Origin: Lachnospiraceae bacterium OF09-6 | Lineage (GTDB): Bacteria; Bacillota; Clostridia; Lachnospirales; Lachnospiraceae | Direction: 5' to 3' | Length of the DNA stretch: 64,000 nucleotides | Assembly: GCA_003435055.1 (NCBI GenBank) | Contig: QUMM01000014.1 | Coordinates: forward strand, 9,904-73,903 | Shown here: in pieces, positions 55,665 to 64,000 of the stretch | Layout of the letters: each line of letters starts with the position of its first letter | Position numbering within the stretch: the stretch's first letter is position 1 | Translations under genes and position numbers: made by a program | The notes under the pieces: generated by a model | Told to the model about the DNA's origin: nothing | What the model saw: the letters and a program-made list of their open reading frames with translations, nothing else | The model's database searches: none

Positions 55665-56243
55665 ATGCCGGAAGATACGGAAATAAAAAAAGGGGAAAAA
55701 AGCAGGTACCGGCTGGCAAGGTCTATGAAGGAATGTATGAAGCATGCATCTGTGGAATCCATTACGGTAAAGCAGATCACGGAGAACTGTGGACTGACCA
55801 GGCAGACCTTTTATCGAAATTTTCTGGATAAATACGATCTGATTAACTGGTATTTTGATAAACTGTTGATGAAATCCTTTGAACATATGGGACAGGGAAA
55901 AACGATATATGATGCACTGGTAAAGAAATTTACTTACATAAAGGAAGAGCAGAATTTTTTTGCAGCTGCCTTTCGCTATGACAGTCAAAATTCCCTGCGA
56001 GAGCATGATTTTGAACTGATTCTGGCGTTTTATGAGAATCTGATCAAAGAAAAAACAGGAAGAATGCCGGAAGAACAAGTGCATTTTCTGCTGGAAATGT
56101 ATTGTCAGAGTTCGATCTATATGACAGTACAGTGGGTACTTGGGGAAGTGAAAACCACACCGGAAAAACTGGCACGTATTGTGGTAGATGCTATGCCGGG
56201 GAAGTTGATGAAATTATTTTTGGAATTTGAGATGTTGAAGTAA
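55665..56243 (+). CDS. TetR/AcrR-family regulator (DhaS-like)
   Basis: About 192 residues from the ATG at 55665 with GAGGTG six bases before. The N-terminal helix-turn-helix reads ESITVKQITENCGLTRQTFYRNF with KYDLINWYF after it, and the C-terminal part is of the TetR_C type seen in DhaS-like proteins. The ligand is unknown. It lies between rsmF and the AT-rich carbohydrate operon but is separated from the latter by a terminator. Confidence 0.82.
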   Translation: MPEDTEIKKGEKSRYRLARSMKECMKHASVESITVKQITENCGLTRQTFYRNFLDKYDLINWYFDKLLMKSFEHMGQGKTIYDALVKKFTYIKEEQNFFAAAFRYDSQNSLREHDFELILAFYENLIKEKTGRMPEEQVHFLLEMYCQSSIYMTVQWVLGEVKTTPEKLARIVVDAMPGKLMKLFLEFEMLK

Positions 56244-56271
56244 TACAATATAAGGTATGGTATTAAATTAT

Positions 56272-56323
56272 AAAAAGTGGGTGAAAGGTAGTAATAGTTG
56301 GCCTTTATCCACTTTTTATTTTA
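56272..56323 (+). terminator. Rho-independent terminator
   Basis: AAAAAGTGGGTGAAAGG pairs imperfectly with CCTTTATCCACTTTTT, followed by a T-rich stretch. It separates the TetR gene from the next operon. The rest of the 282-base gap is AT-rich leader and promoter sequence. Confidence 0.7.
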
Positions 56324-56454
56324 TTGATATTACGATGTTTACACAATAGGACTATTAATATTTGAAAGATGCAAAGAGGTAAAAATGCATCAATTTTATT
56401 GCTGCATTATCATATTTATGGTAAAAAAGTATAATCTGAAAATAAAATAGTTTA

Positions 56455-56483
56455 GTTACAATGAATAAAAAACGCTATATAAT
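56455..56483 (+). promoter_or_regulatory. Promoter of the second carbohydrate operon
   Basis: GTTACA (56455-56460), 17 bases, perfect TATAAT (56478-56483). It lies about 40 bases before the binding-protein gene. No clear operator palindrome is seen next to it. Confidence 0.5.
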
Positions 56484-56525
56484 AAAAGCACATAAAAACA
56501 TATTGAACAAAAGGAGGATAAAGAA

Positions 56526-57476
56526 GTGAAAAAAAGGACAAGTATTTTGGTGGCATTAATGGTAACTGCAATGTGCGCATGCCCAGTTATGGCAGAAGAT
56601 AACAATCTCAAAGTTGGGTTCTCTGAACTTGATATTGATGGAGCATGGCGTATTTGCCAGACGGATTCTATGCAGCAAGAAGCAGATAGTCGCGGATATG
56701 ATTATGTAATGACAAATGCAGAATATGACACAGAAAAACAGGTTGCAGACGTAGAAGACCTGATTTCACAAGGATGCAACTTCCTGTTTATTGCTCCGAT
56801 TGATATGGATGCTATTGTTCCAGCATTAGATGCGGCAAAAACAGCGGAAATCCCAGTAATACTATTGGATAGAGAAGCTACTGGTACATGGGGCGAAGAT
56901 TGGCTTACAACCATTATTGCAGATTATGTTCAGCAGGGAGAAATGTGTGGAGAATGGATTGTAGATAACAATAACATGGATGAACCATTAAAGATTGTAG
57001 AAATTACTGGAGTAGAAGGCGGTTCAGATGTTAAAGATAGAGCTCAGGGGTTAAGAAACATTACAGATGAACATGACAATATCGAAATTGTTGCTTCTCA
57101 GTCAGGTGAATGGTCGCGAACTACTGCACAGGAAGTAACAGCTAATATTATTCAGTCTACTGGTGGTGAATTTGATGTTGTTTATTGCCATAATGATGAA
57201 ATGGCACTTGGTGTTGTTTTAGCATTAAAAGCAGCAGGCATGAAACCAGGAGAAGATGTTCAGATTGTTGCAATAGACGGACAGAAAGAAGCTATTGAAG
57301 GAATCATTGCTGGAGAAATAAATTGTATTGCAACTTGCAGTCCAAGATTTGGAAAGGCAGCTTTTGATGCAATGGAAACATATCTTTCAGGCGAAGAATT
57401 ACCAGAAAAGATTATTAATGAAGAAACCCTTATTACTGCTGATAATGCGGAAGAACAGCTTGAATTTGGATTCTAA
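56526..57476 (+). CDS. Sugar-type ABC transporter substrate-binding protein
   Basis: 316 residues from a GTG start with AAGGAGG before it. The leader (ILVALMVTAMCACPVMA) has two cysteines but no regular lipobox. The mature protein is Peripla_BP_4-like: KVGFSELDIDGAWRICQTDS, VEDLISQGCNFLFIAPIDMDA, IPVILLDREATG and VVYCHNDEMALGVVLALKAA. The text is of the ribose/galactofuranose binding-protein type. It is the first gene of an importer operon with an aldolase and a rhamnulokinase, so a deoxyhexose or related sugar is likely. Confidence 0.87.
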   Translation: MKKRTSILVALMVTAMCACPVMAEDNNLKVGFSELDIDGAWRICQTDSMQQEADSRGYDYVMTNAEYDTEKQVADVEDLISQGCNFLFIAPIDMDAIVPALDAAKTAEIPVILLDREATGTWGEDWLTTIIADYVQQGEMCGEWIVDNNNMDEPLKIVEITGVEGGSDVKDRAQGLRNITDEHDNIEIVASQSGEWSRTTAQEVTANIIQSTGGEFDVVYCHNDEMALGVVLALKAAGMKPGEDVQIVAIDGQKEAIEGIIAGEINCIATCSPRFGKAAFDAMETYLSGEELPEKIINEETLITADNAEEQLEFGF

Positions 57477-57568
57477 TGCTTCTGATTCAATAATTAGTTA
57501 AGCAGTAAAGCGGTCATTCTAATCGGAATAACCGGGCTTTAAAAACAAAGGGGTGGGGTACAATTATT

Positions 57569-59062
57569 ATGAAAGATATTCTTGAGATGAAAAACATTCA
57601 AAAGTCTTTTCCTGGAGTTCGTGCTCTTAAAGGGGTAGATTTTAAGGTAAAAGTTGGTGAAATCCATTCCTTAATGGGAGAAAACGGAGCAGGAAAATCA
57701 ACATTAATAAAAATATTAACAGGTGTTTATCAAAAGGATGAGGGAACTATTTTTTTTGATGGAAAAGAAGTTACCATAAAAAATACAATTGATGCACAAA
57801 ATATGGGGATTAGTACAGTATATCAGGAACTTAATATGATTCCATATTTAACTGTTGCGGAAAATATTTTTCTTGGTCGGTATCCAAGAAAAAATAATGT
57901 AATTGATTGGAAAAAAATGAATCAAAATGCACAAGATCTTTTAGATGAAATGAAATTAAACATAAGGGCTGATATTGAATTGAACAGATATGGTACAGCA
58001 GCGCAACAGATGGTATCCATTGTGAGAGCAATCAGCCTGAATTGCAAATTAATTGTGTTAGATGAGCCAACATCGTCCTTAGATACTGATGAAGTAAGAA
58101 TGCTTTTTCGTGTAATCCGTGATTTGCAGAAAAAAAATATTGCAATTATTTTTATCTCCCATCGTTTAGATGAGGTTTATGAAATTAGTGATCGAATTAC
58201 TATATTGAAAGACGGCGCATACGAAGGAACATATCTGGTATCTGAACTGGGACAGGCGGAACTTATTACCAAAATGGTAGGACGCGAAGTTGAAAAGAAA
58301 GAACGAATTGAAAGACTGCATAGTAATAGTAGTGATGATTATGTGATAGAACTCAAAGATATTCTTTCAAAACCGAAGCTAAGGAATATTTCATTGCATG
58401 TAAAAAAAGGCGAAATTGTAGGATTAGCGGGGCTTTTGGGAGCTGGAAGAACAGAAACTGCGCAGGTTATTTTTGGATATAGGATGGCTGATTCAGGAAC
58501 TATTAAAATGCATTCGGTTGATTTGTCTTTGAAAAGTCCGAGAGATGGTGTGAAACATAAAATGGCATTTTGTACAGAAAACAGACGAGAAGAAGGCATA
58601 ATTCCCAATATGAGTGTTCGTGACAATATTTTGTTATCCAGTTTACGGAATATTAGTTCTCACGGATTTTTAAATCAGAAAAAAGGGGATGAAATTGTAA
58701 AACAATATCTGGAGCGTTTTCGTATTAAAACACCGAGTCCATATCAGAAAATAAAGAATCTCTCTGGAGGGAACCAGCAGAAAGTAATTTTAGCAAGATG
58801 GCTCGCAACACAACCAGATTTTATAATATTTGACGAACCAACAAGAGGAATTGATGTGGGAGCAAAAAGAGATGTGGAGAATTTGATAGCAGAAGTGGCT
58901 GATATGGGACTGGCTGTGTTATTTATTTCATCAGAAATGTCAGAAATTGCAAGAAATTGTGATAGAGTGTACGTTCTTAAAGATGGACAAGTTGTTGGGG
59001 AGTTATCAAATCAAGAAATTAAACAAGAGATAATTACAAATGCAATTGCAGAAGGAGAATAA
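57569..59062 (+). CDS. Sugar ABC transporter ATPase with two nucleotide-binding domains (RbsA/RhaT type)
   Basis: 497 residues. Domain 1 has GENGAGKSTLIKILTGVYQ and LIVLDEPTSSLD. Domain 2 has GLLGAGRTETAQVIFG, LSGGNQQKVILARW and IIFDEPTRGIDVGAKRD, the regular family set. It works with the two permeases that follow. The gene is more AT-rich in codon use than the core genes before 56 kb. Confidence 0.9.
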   Translation: MKDILEMKNIQKSFPGVRALKGVDFKVKVGEIHSLMGENGAGKSTLIKILTGVYQKDEGTIFFDGKEVTIKNTIDAQNMGISTVYQELNMIPYLTVAENIFLGRYPRKNNVIDWKKMNQNAQDLLDEMKLNIRADIELNRYGTAAQQMVSIVRAISLNCKLIVLDEPTSSLDTDEVRMLFRVIRDLQKKNIAIIFISHRLDEVYEISDRITILKDGAYEGTYLVSELGQAELITKMVGREVEKKERIERLHSNSSDDYVIELKDILSKPKLRNISLHVKKGEIVGLAGLLGAGRTETAQVIFGYRMADSGTIKMHSVDLSLKSPRDGVKHKMAFCTENRREEGIIPNMSVRDNILLSSLRNISSHGFLNQKKGDEIVKQYLERFRIKTPSPYQKIKNLSGGNQQKVILARWLATQPDFIIFDEPTRGIDVGAKRDVENLIAEVADMGLAVLFISSEMSEIARNCDRVYVLKDGQVVGELSNQEIKQEIITNAIAEGE

Positions 59063-59085
59063 CGGACACAGATGGAGGAAATAGC

Positions 59086-60027
59086 ATGAAACTAAAAAAT
59101 AGAATACAGGAGAATATCGGAAATTGCGGTGTTTTTCTTGCTTTTATTCTTCTGTTTGCAGGAAATTCATTGTTGACCAGAAATTTTTTTAGTATTGTTA
59201 CTGTGCAGAATATTATTTCGCAGTGCGCAACGACAGTATTGCTTGGGGTTGGAATGACTATAGTAATTGCAACAGGCGGAATCAATATTTCTGTCGGTTC
59301 TGTGATGGCTATGTGTGCTATGGTTGCTGCAAAAATGATTAGTCAGGGATATATGCTTCAAGGAATGTTGGCAGGGATGTTACTGGCTATTTTCTGCGGA
59401 GCGATTACTGGATATATTATTATAAAATTTGATATTCAACCAATGATAGCTTCGCTCTCAATGATGTTTATGCTTCGGGGAATAGCAAAATTGTTAAATG
59501 ATGGAAAAAACATGAATCCTGGAAGCAGAGAATTAAATAGCTTTTTATATGAATTTGTAGGAAAAGTCCCAGTTCGAACAATTATTTGGTTTATATGTAT
59601 CGTAATTGTATTCATTATTGTAAGTAAAACGCGTTTTGGTATTTGTATTGAAAGTTATGGGGATAACAGTAAGGCATCACAAATAGCAGGCATCAATATT
59701 ATGTTGTTAATACCAGTTTGTTATATTATCTGCAATATCTTAGCATGCATTGCTGGTTTTGTGGAAATGGGATATTCATCGATTGTTGATCCAGGAAATA
59801 TGGGGTTAACAAAAGAAATGGATGCAATAGCAGCAACTGTGTTAGGTGGAACATCCATTGATGGTGGAAAGCCGCATATATGGGGAACTGTATGTGGAGC
59901 AATGGTTCTACAATTAATTACAATTATGGTTAATATGAATAATGTCCCATCGTCTTATGCGAAAATTATCAAGGCAATTATCATTATTTTGGCAGTGTAT
60001 GTCCAGAATATTCGAAGCAAAAACTAA
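59086..60027 (+). CDS. Sugar ABC transporter permease 1 (RbsC/RhaP type)
   Basis: 313 residues, BPD_transp_2 family: TGGINISVGSVMAMCAMVA, GYIIIKFDIQPMIASLSMMF and AIAATVLGGTSIDGGKPHIW. It has about eight to ten membrane segments and follows the ATPase by 23 bases. Confidence 0.88.
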   Translation: MKLKNRIQENIGNCGVFLAFILLFAGNSLLTRNFFSIVTVQNIISQCATTVLLGVGMTIVIATGGINISVGSVMAMCAMVAAKMISQGYMLQGMLAGMLLAIFCGAITGYIIIKFDIQPMIASLSMMFMLRGIAKLLNDGKNMNPGSRELNSFLYEFVGKVPVRTIIWFICIVIVFIIVSKTRFGICIESYGDNSKASQIAGINIMLLIPVCYIICNILACIAGFVEMGYSSIVDPGNMGLTKEMDAIAATVLGGTSIDGGKPHIWGTVCGAMVLQLITIMVNMNNVPSSYAKIIKAIIIILAVYVQNIRSKN

Positions 60028-60046
60028 GAGAAGGGGGAAAGCTGAC

Positions 60047-61018
60047 ATGAAAAAGATAAGGCATTTCTTGGGAAATAATGCTTCTATAATAGGTTTAGCA
60101 TTTATGCTTTTAGTTGGAACCTTGATTAATTCAAACTTTCTTACACCAGGAAACCTTTCCAATATTTTGAGACAAAATAGTACGATTTCCATAGTTACAC
60201 TAGGCATGGCAGTAGTAATTATTAGTGGCTCGATTGATTTGTGTGTTGGCTCATTGTTTTGCTTGTGCGCATATGCTAGCAGTTTCTTGAGTCAATACAA
60301 TACTCTAATAGCAGTTCTGGGAACGATATTATTTGGTATTCTAATTGGATTTTTAAATGGTTTTCTGGTAACTAAAATGCGTATTCATCCATGGATCGCA
60401 ACGCTGTCTATGATGCTTGGCCTTCGAGGACTTGTACTAGTTTTAACAGGAGAAAATACTTATAAGCCTGCGTTCGATAATATTTTATTTGAAAAGATTG
60501 CGAGGGGTGGAATAGGACCTTATTTAAACTTTCCACTATTGATTACTATTATTTTGGTAATACTATTTGCGATAATGATGAAATATTCACAGATGGGGCG
60601 AAATTTTTATATTTGTGGTGGAAACCGAGAAGCTGCACGAATGATGGGAATTCCTGTAGAAAGAACAATTATGATTTCGTTTATCATCAGTGGGATGATG
60701 TGTTCCATTTCGGGAATCATTCTGGCGGCGCGGTTGGGTTCAGTATCGCCACTTGCAGGGGATGGAAATGAAATGTATGCGATCGCATCCTGCGTAGTAG
60801 GAGGCATTTATCTAACAGGAGGAAGAGGCAAAATTCACGGAGCTTTCATAGGTTCTATTATTGTAGGGCTTTTGACTAACATATTCAATATGCAGTCTAT
60901 ATTAAGTACATTTTGGGAAAGCGTAATTACCGGATCGTTGGTTTTGATAGTGGTTCTTTTGCAGCAGATTTCTGCTAAAAGGGCAGAGCATAATCGAACA
61001 ATCAATGAAATTCTTTAG
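60047..61018 (+). CDS. Sugar ABC transporter permease 2 (RbsC/RhaQ type)
   Basis: 323 residues from the ATG at 60047 with AAGGGGG before it; the open frame reaches back into permease 1 but without a ribosome binding site. Motifs are SGSIDLCVGSLFCLCAY, GFLVTKMRIHPWIATLSMM and AIASCVVGGIYLTGGRGKIH. It pairs with permease 1. Confidence 0.88.
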   Translation: MKKIRHFLGNNASIIGLAFMLLVGTLINSNFLTPGNLSNILRQNSTISIVTLGMAVVIISGSIDLCVGSLFCLCAYASSFLSQYNTLIAVLGTILFGILIGFLNGFLVTKMRIHPWIATLSMMLGLRGLVLVLTGENTYKPAFDNILFEKIARGGIGPYLNFPLLITIILVILFAIMMKYSQMGRNFYICGGNREAARMMGIPVERTIMISFIISGMMCSISGIILAARLGSVSPLAGDGNEMYAIASCVVGGIYLTGGRGKIHGAFIGSIIVGLLTNIFNMQSILSTFWESVITGSLVLIVVLLQQISAKRAEHNRTINEIL

Positions 61019-61038
61019 AAATAAGGAGGACGAATGAA

Positions 61039-61848
61039 ATGAGAAATTATCCATCAGAACAAGAAGCAAAAGAATTAATTTGTGCGATTGGGAAAAAAAT
61101 GTATGATCATCAGTTTGTATCAGCAAATGATGGGAATATTACAATTCGTGTGGGAGAAAATGAAATTATTGCTACACCTACAGGAGTTTCTAAAGGGGAT
61201 TTACGGCCGGATATGTTATTAAAAACAGATTTGGATGGAAATATTTTAGAAGGAACATGGAAACCAACATCTGAGTTGCCAATGCATTTAAGAATCTATA
61301 AAGAAAATGATGAAGTTATGTCAACAGCGCATGCACATCCGTGTTACCTTAATGTATTTGCTAACATGGGATTAGAACTAGATCTTTCTATTACACCAGC
61401 AACGGCGGCTATATCTGGAAGAATTCCGGTTGCACCATATAGAAATCCAGGTTCTTCAGAATTAGCTGATTCGGTTGCACCGTATGTAAAAGATTATAAT
61501 GTTGTGCTTTTGGCTAATCATGGTCCGATTGCATGGGGAAAAACACCTATTGAAGCATGGTTTACGTTAGAAGACGCTGAGGCTTATGCAAAGATGGCTT
61601 TGATACATAAATTTATTGTTGGGGGATATCGACCGATAACTCGGGGACAGATAGAATGCCTTGCGCAAACACATGACCTAGTTATTAATCCTAAAAGATT
61701 AGTGAATGCACCAGAAGAAAGTTCGAATGGGAATCCAGCAGAATCTCTTGATGCTTATGACGGAATGTCAATACGACTTTCGGATGATACTATTGACAAA
61801 CTTGTAGATAAAATTACTGAGAAACTTTGCCGAGACAGTATGAGGTGA
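61039..61848 (+). CDS. Class II aldolase, rhamnulose/fuculose-1-phosphate type
   Basis: 269 residues. The substrate/zinc motifs are SANDGNITIRV, TPTGVSKGDL, SELPMHLRIY (catalytic Glu), AHAHPCY with the zinc His pair, and LLANHGPIAWG with the third His. Such enzymes split ketose-1-phosphates into dihydroxyacetone phosphate and an aldehyde. With a rhamnulokinase next to it, L-rhamnulose-1-phosphate or a close relative is the likely substrate. The protein is somewhat longer than FucA because of a C-terminal tail. Confidence 0.85.
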   Translation: MRNYPSEQEAKELICAIGKKMYDHQFVSANDGNITIRVGENEIIATPTGVSKGDLRPDMLLKTDLDGNILEGTWKPTSELPMHLRIYKENDEVMSTAHAHPCYLNVFANMGLELDLSITPATAAISGRIPVAPYRNPGSSELADSVAPYVKDYNVVLLANHGPIAWGKTPIEAWFTLEDAEAYAKMALIHKFIVGGYRPITRGQIECLAQTHDLVINPKRLVNAPEESSNGNPAESLDAYDGMSIRLSDDTIDKLVDKITEKLCRDSMR

Positions 61849-61853
61849 AATTG

Positions 61854-63341
61854 ATGGGAAAACATCTTGCAGTGGATATAGGTTCTGAAAGTGGACGTAT
61901 TTCAGTTGGATATTTAAAAAATGGAAAACTTATAATAGAAGAACTTCATCGATTTAAAACACAATTTATGCAAGCGCATAGAAAAAGTGTTCGAAATATT
62001 TATAGATATCATGAAGAGATTATAATCGGATTAAAAAAATATGTAGAAAAATATGGAGACACTTTAGACAGTATCGGCGTAGATAGCTGGGGCGGTGACT
62101 TCGTTTTACTTGATCGAAAAGGGAATATATGCAAATTACCGGAGTCTTATAGAGCAACTTCTGCGGCATCGGATGTTTCGGAAATTATCGAAAAAGAATA
62201 TGGATTAAAAAAAATTTATGAGCATACAGGAAATCAGGCCATGCCAACGGATACTTTGAGTCAGATGCTTCGTATGATTAGGGATAACGATCCATCAATG
62301 GATGATCCACATGCAATTCTCTTTATGGGCGATGTATATCATTACCTTTTGGGGGCAGAGATTTGCTGTGAACATTCACTTGCAGGGTATTCCAGATTTT
62401 ATAATAATAATATAGATTGTTGGGATGAGTCCATTATGAAAGGATTACAAATTCCACTTTCTATTTGCACTAAAGTTGTGTGTGCCGGAGATACAATCGG
62501 TCAAATTGATCCAGTAATTCAAAAAAATGTAGGATTAAAAAAAAGCGTGAACATCATTACACCATGCACACATGATACATCCTGTGCAGCTCTTGCGATA
62601 CCCGATATGGGAACTGATTGGATGTTTATAAGTAGTGGAACCTGGTCTTTAATGGGAATGGAAACAGATTATCCGATTATAAATGAAATATCTTATAAAT
62701 ATAATTTCTCTAATTCATCAATGCCATTAAAAACAAATATGTTTAAGAAAAACATTCAGGGTATGTGGATTATACAACAATGCCGTGAAGCCTGGGGAAA
62801 TCAAATTTCATATGAAGAAATAGTATCTGAGGCGGCTAAAGTGGAAGAAAATCATTTATACATAGATGTTGATAGAGAAGAATTTTATGCTCCTGGAAAT
62901 ATGCCAATGGCAATTGTTAATGCTGTAAAAAGAGATTTTCATGAGGAAATTGATTGGAAAAATGTTAGTGTCATTGCAAGAATTTGCTTTGAAAGCCTCG
63001 CATTGAAATATCGGTATTTTTATGATAAACTAATACAAGCAGCAGATAAAAAAATATCAAAAATTTATATCATTGGTGGGGGGAGTAACAATCAACTTGT
63101 AAACCAGTATACTGCTAATGTAATAGGACTTCAGGTATATACTGGAGTTACAGAGGGGAGTAATGTAGGAAATCTATTACTTCAGTTATATGGTTCTGGA
63201 GAACTTAGCAGTAAGCAAGAAATGCGTCAATGTGTGTGTGATACCTTCTCAAAGTATAATTATAGCCCTCAGAATGTACAGATGTGGAATGAAAAATATC
63301 ATTTTTTCGAGAATGAAATTTCACATGAAGCACAGTGGTAA
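61854..63341 (+). CDS. rhaB: Rhamnulokinase-like FGGY kinase
   Basis: 495 residues from the ATG at 61854, GAGGTG in front and five bases after the aldolase stop. It opens with HLAVDIGSESGRISVGYL, has the RhaB-type IGVDSWGGDFVLLD, HTGNQAMPTDTLSQ, CTHDTSCAALAIP and FISSGTWSLMG, and ends with IYIIGGGSNNQLVNQYTA. These features separate rhamnulokinases from glycerol or xylulose kinases. It phosphorylates a ketose for the aldolase. No isomerase gene is present in the window. Confidence 0.87.
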   Translation: MGKHLAVDIGSESGRISVGYLKNGKLIIEELHRFKTQFMQAHRKSVRNIYRYHEEIIIGLKKYVEKYGDTLDSIGVDSWGGDFVLLDRKGNICKLPESYRATSAASDVSEIIEKEYGLKKIYEHTGNQAMPTDTLSQMLRMIRDNDPSMDDPHAILFMGDVYHYLLGAEICCEHSLAGYSRFYNNNIDCWDESIMKGLQIPLSICTKVVCAGDTIGQIDPVIQKNVGLKKSVNIITPCTHDTSCAALAIPDMGTDWMFISSGTWSLMGMETDYPIINEISYKYNFSNSSMPLKTNMFKKNIQGMWIIQQCREAWGNQISYEEIVSEAAKVEENHLYIDVDREEFYAPGNMPMAIVNAVKRDFHEEIDWKNVSVIARICFESLALKYRYFYDKLIQAADKKISKIYIIGGGSNNQLVNQYTANVIGLQVYTGVTEGSNVGNLLLQLYGSGELSSKQEMRQCVCDTFSKYNYSPQNVQMWNEKYHFFENEISHEAQW

Positions 63342-63346
63342 AATAG

Positions 63347-63386
63347 ACCCCTGTTAGTTGACCTCTCAGCTGACGGGGGTTTTTGT
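63347..63386 (+). terminator. Rho-independent terminator
   Basis: ACCCC...GGGGGT hairpin with an imperfect inner stem, followed by TTTTTG, after the kinase gene. Confidence 0.78.
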
Positions 63387-63421
63387 CATAAAAACAGAAT
63401 AAAAGAAATGTGGGTGTGGAA

Positions 63422-64000
63422 ATGAAATTATTGATTGCAGATGATGAAGAATTCAGTAGAACCTGTATATCGGAAATGTTGGACTGGAATTCATATGGAA
63501 TTACAGTGGTTGCGACGGCAGAGAATGGTTTGGATGCGTGGGAAAAGGTGAAAAAGTATAAGCCAGATATTGTCATTACAGACATTAAAATGCCTCAAAT
63601 AAGTGGTTTGGATCTTTTGACCAAAATCCAGGAAAATCATCTTGAAATAGATACAATCATGATAAGTGGATTTGATGAATTTGCTTTTGCACAAAAGGCA
63701 TTAAATTTAGGGGCAAAAAATTATTTATTGAAGCCTGTTAACCCGGCTGAATTGCTCAATTCAGTAATAACACTTCAGGATCAGAAGAATCAAGAAAGAA
63801 GAAACAAATTCGATGGAGATAAAGAAGGAAATCTCCGAAATATGATTTATTTATCTTATACACCTGAAGAATTGGATGAAATTCATGATCAGATGTTAGA
63901 ATGTTGGGATTATTTTCAAGCTGTTCTTTTACTTCAAATGGACAATATAAGTGATGCTTTATATATTGGGGAAACCAATATTTATAAAATATTACTACAA
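63422..64000 (+). CDS. Response regulator, YesN/AraC type (3' truncated by window end)
   Basis: The first 193 residues are present and the frame is open to the window edge. The receiver is standard: acidic pair IADDEE, phospho-acceptor Asp in IVITDIKMPQISGLDLL, MISGFDEFAFAQKALNLGA and Lys in NYLLKPVNPAEL. The FDEFxxAQKAL text is typical of YesN regulators, whose AraC-type helix-turn-helix lies at the C-terminus beyond this window. They usually work with a YesM-type sensor kinase and control sugar transport genes, so it may regulate the operon upstream. Confidence 0.85.
   Translation, partial: MKLLIADDEEFSRTCISEMLDWNSYGITVVATAENGLDAWEKVKKYKPDIVITDIKMPQISGLDLLTKIQENHLEIDTIMISGFDEFAFAQKALNLGAKNYLLKPVNPAELLNSVITLQDQKNQERRNKFDGDKEGNLRNMIYLSYTPEELDEIHDQMLECWDYFQAVLLLQMDNISDALYIGETNIYKILLQ

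Overview
The window looks like chromosome of an anaerobic, spore-forming, low-to-medium GC Gram-positive bacterium of the Clostridia, most likely the family Lachnospiraceae. This is inferred from a spmA sporulation gene, the conserved holB-ricT-trmN6-rsmI order of Bacillota, secreted proteins with BIG2 domains, sugar ABC importers with two permeases, and strong AGGAGG-type ribosome binding sites. No rRNA, tRNA, phage, insertion sequence or CRISPR array was recognised.

Layout. 1-10.5 kb is a cell-envelope region: a DltB-like MBOAT acyltransferase (cut by the window edge), an acyl carrier protein, an AMP ligase joined to a nitroreductase, a convergent secreted SGNH hydrolase with BIG2 repeats, and a polyol-phosphate polymer set (GT2-TagF fusion, IspD/TarI-like cytidylyltransferase, NAD-dependent epimerase). 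10.6-15.1 kb is housekeeping: guanylate kinase-like protein, holB, ricT, trmN6 and rsmI. 15.1-20.6 kb is a small type IV pilus-like locus (transglutaminase lipoprotein, PilC/GspF, pilin-like proteins, PilT) followed by spmA. 20.6-24.5 kb is a phosphate module: Pho-box-like repeats, Na/Pi cotransporter, PhoP-PhoR-like two-component system. 24.6-27 kb holds an exported lethal-factor-like zincin and a BTAD regulator.

27-41 kb is a more AT-rich accessory island: an orphan ABC ATPase, a small PBECR/RelE-like protein, a stand-alone structured RNA candidate, and a divergently regulated GntR catabolic operon of 11 genes (sugar-type ABC importer with two permeases, phosphotriesterase-like hydrolase, creatininase-family amidohydrolase, FGGY kinase, M20 deacylase, D-threonine aldolase-like PLP enzyme, metallo-beta-lactamase-fold hydrolase, RidA). 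I do not recognise this gene combination as a known pathway. It is the best candidate here for an undescribed system. A 14+2+14 bp perfect palindrome overlaps its promoter.

41-56 kb returns to core-like sequence: a response regulator lacking the phospho-acceptor Asp, a NEW3-ABC-2 exporter module, a MATE pump, a surface protein, shikimate kinase, a MacB/FtsX-type exporter with a very long coiled coil, RsmF and a TetR regulator. 56.3-64 kb is a second AT-rich carbohydrate operon (ABC importer, class II aldolase, rhamnulokinase) followed by a truncated YesN-like regulator.

Caution on quality: ten genes are each interrupted by what looks like one missing base, and all ten are deletions. I treat these as probable sequence errors and annotate the genes across the shifts. 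rsmI and the next lipoprotein gene are joined in frame, which may be a related artefact.
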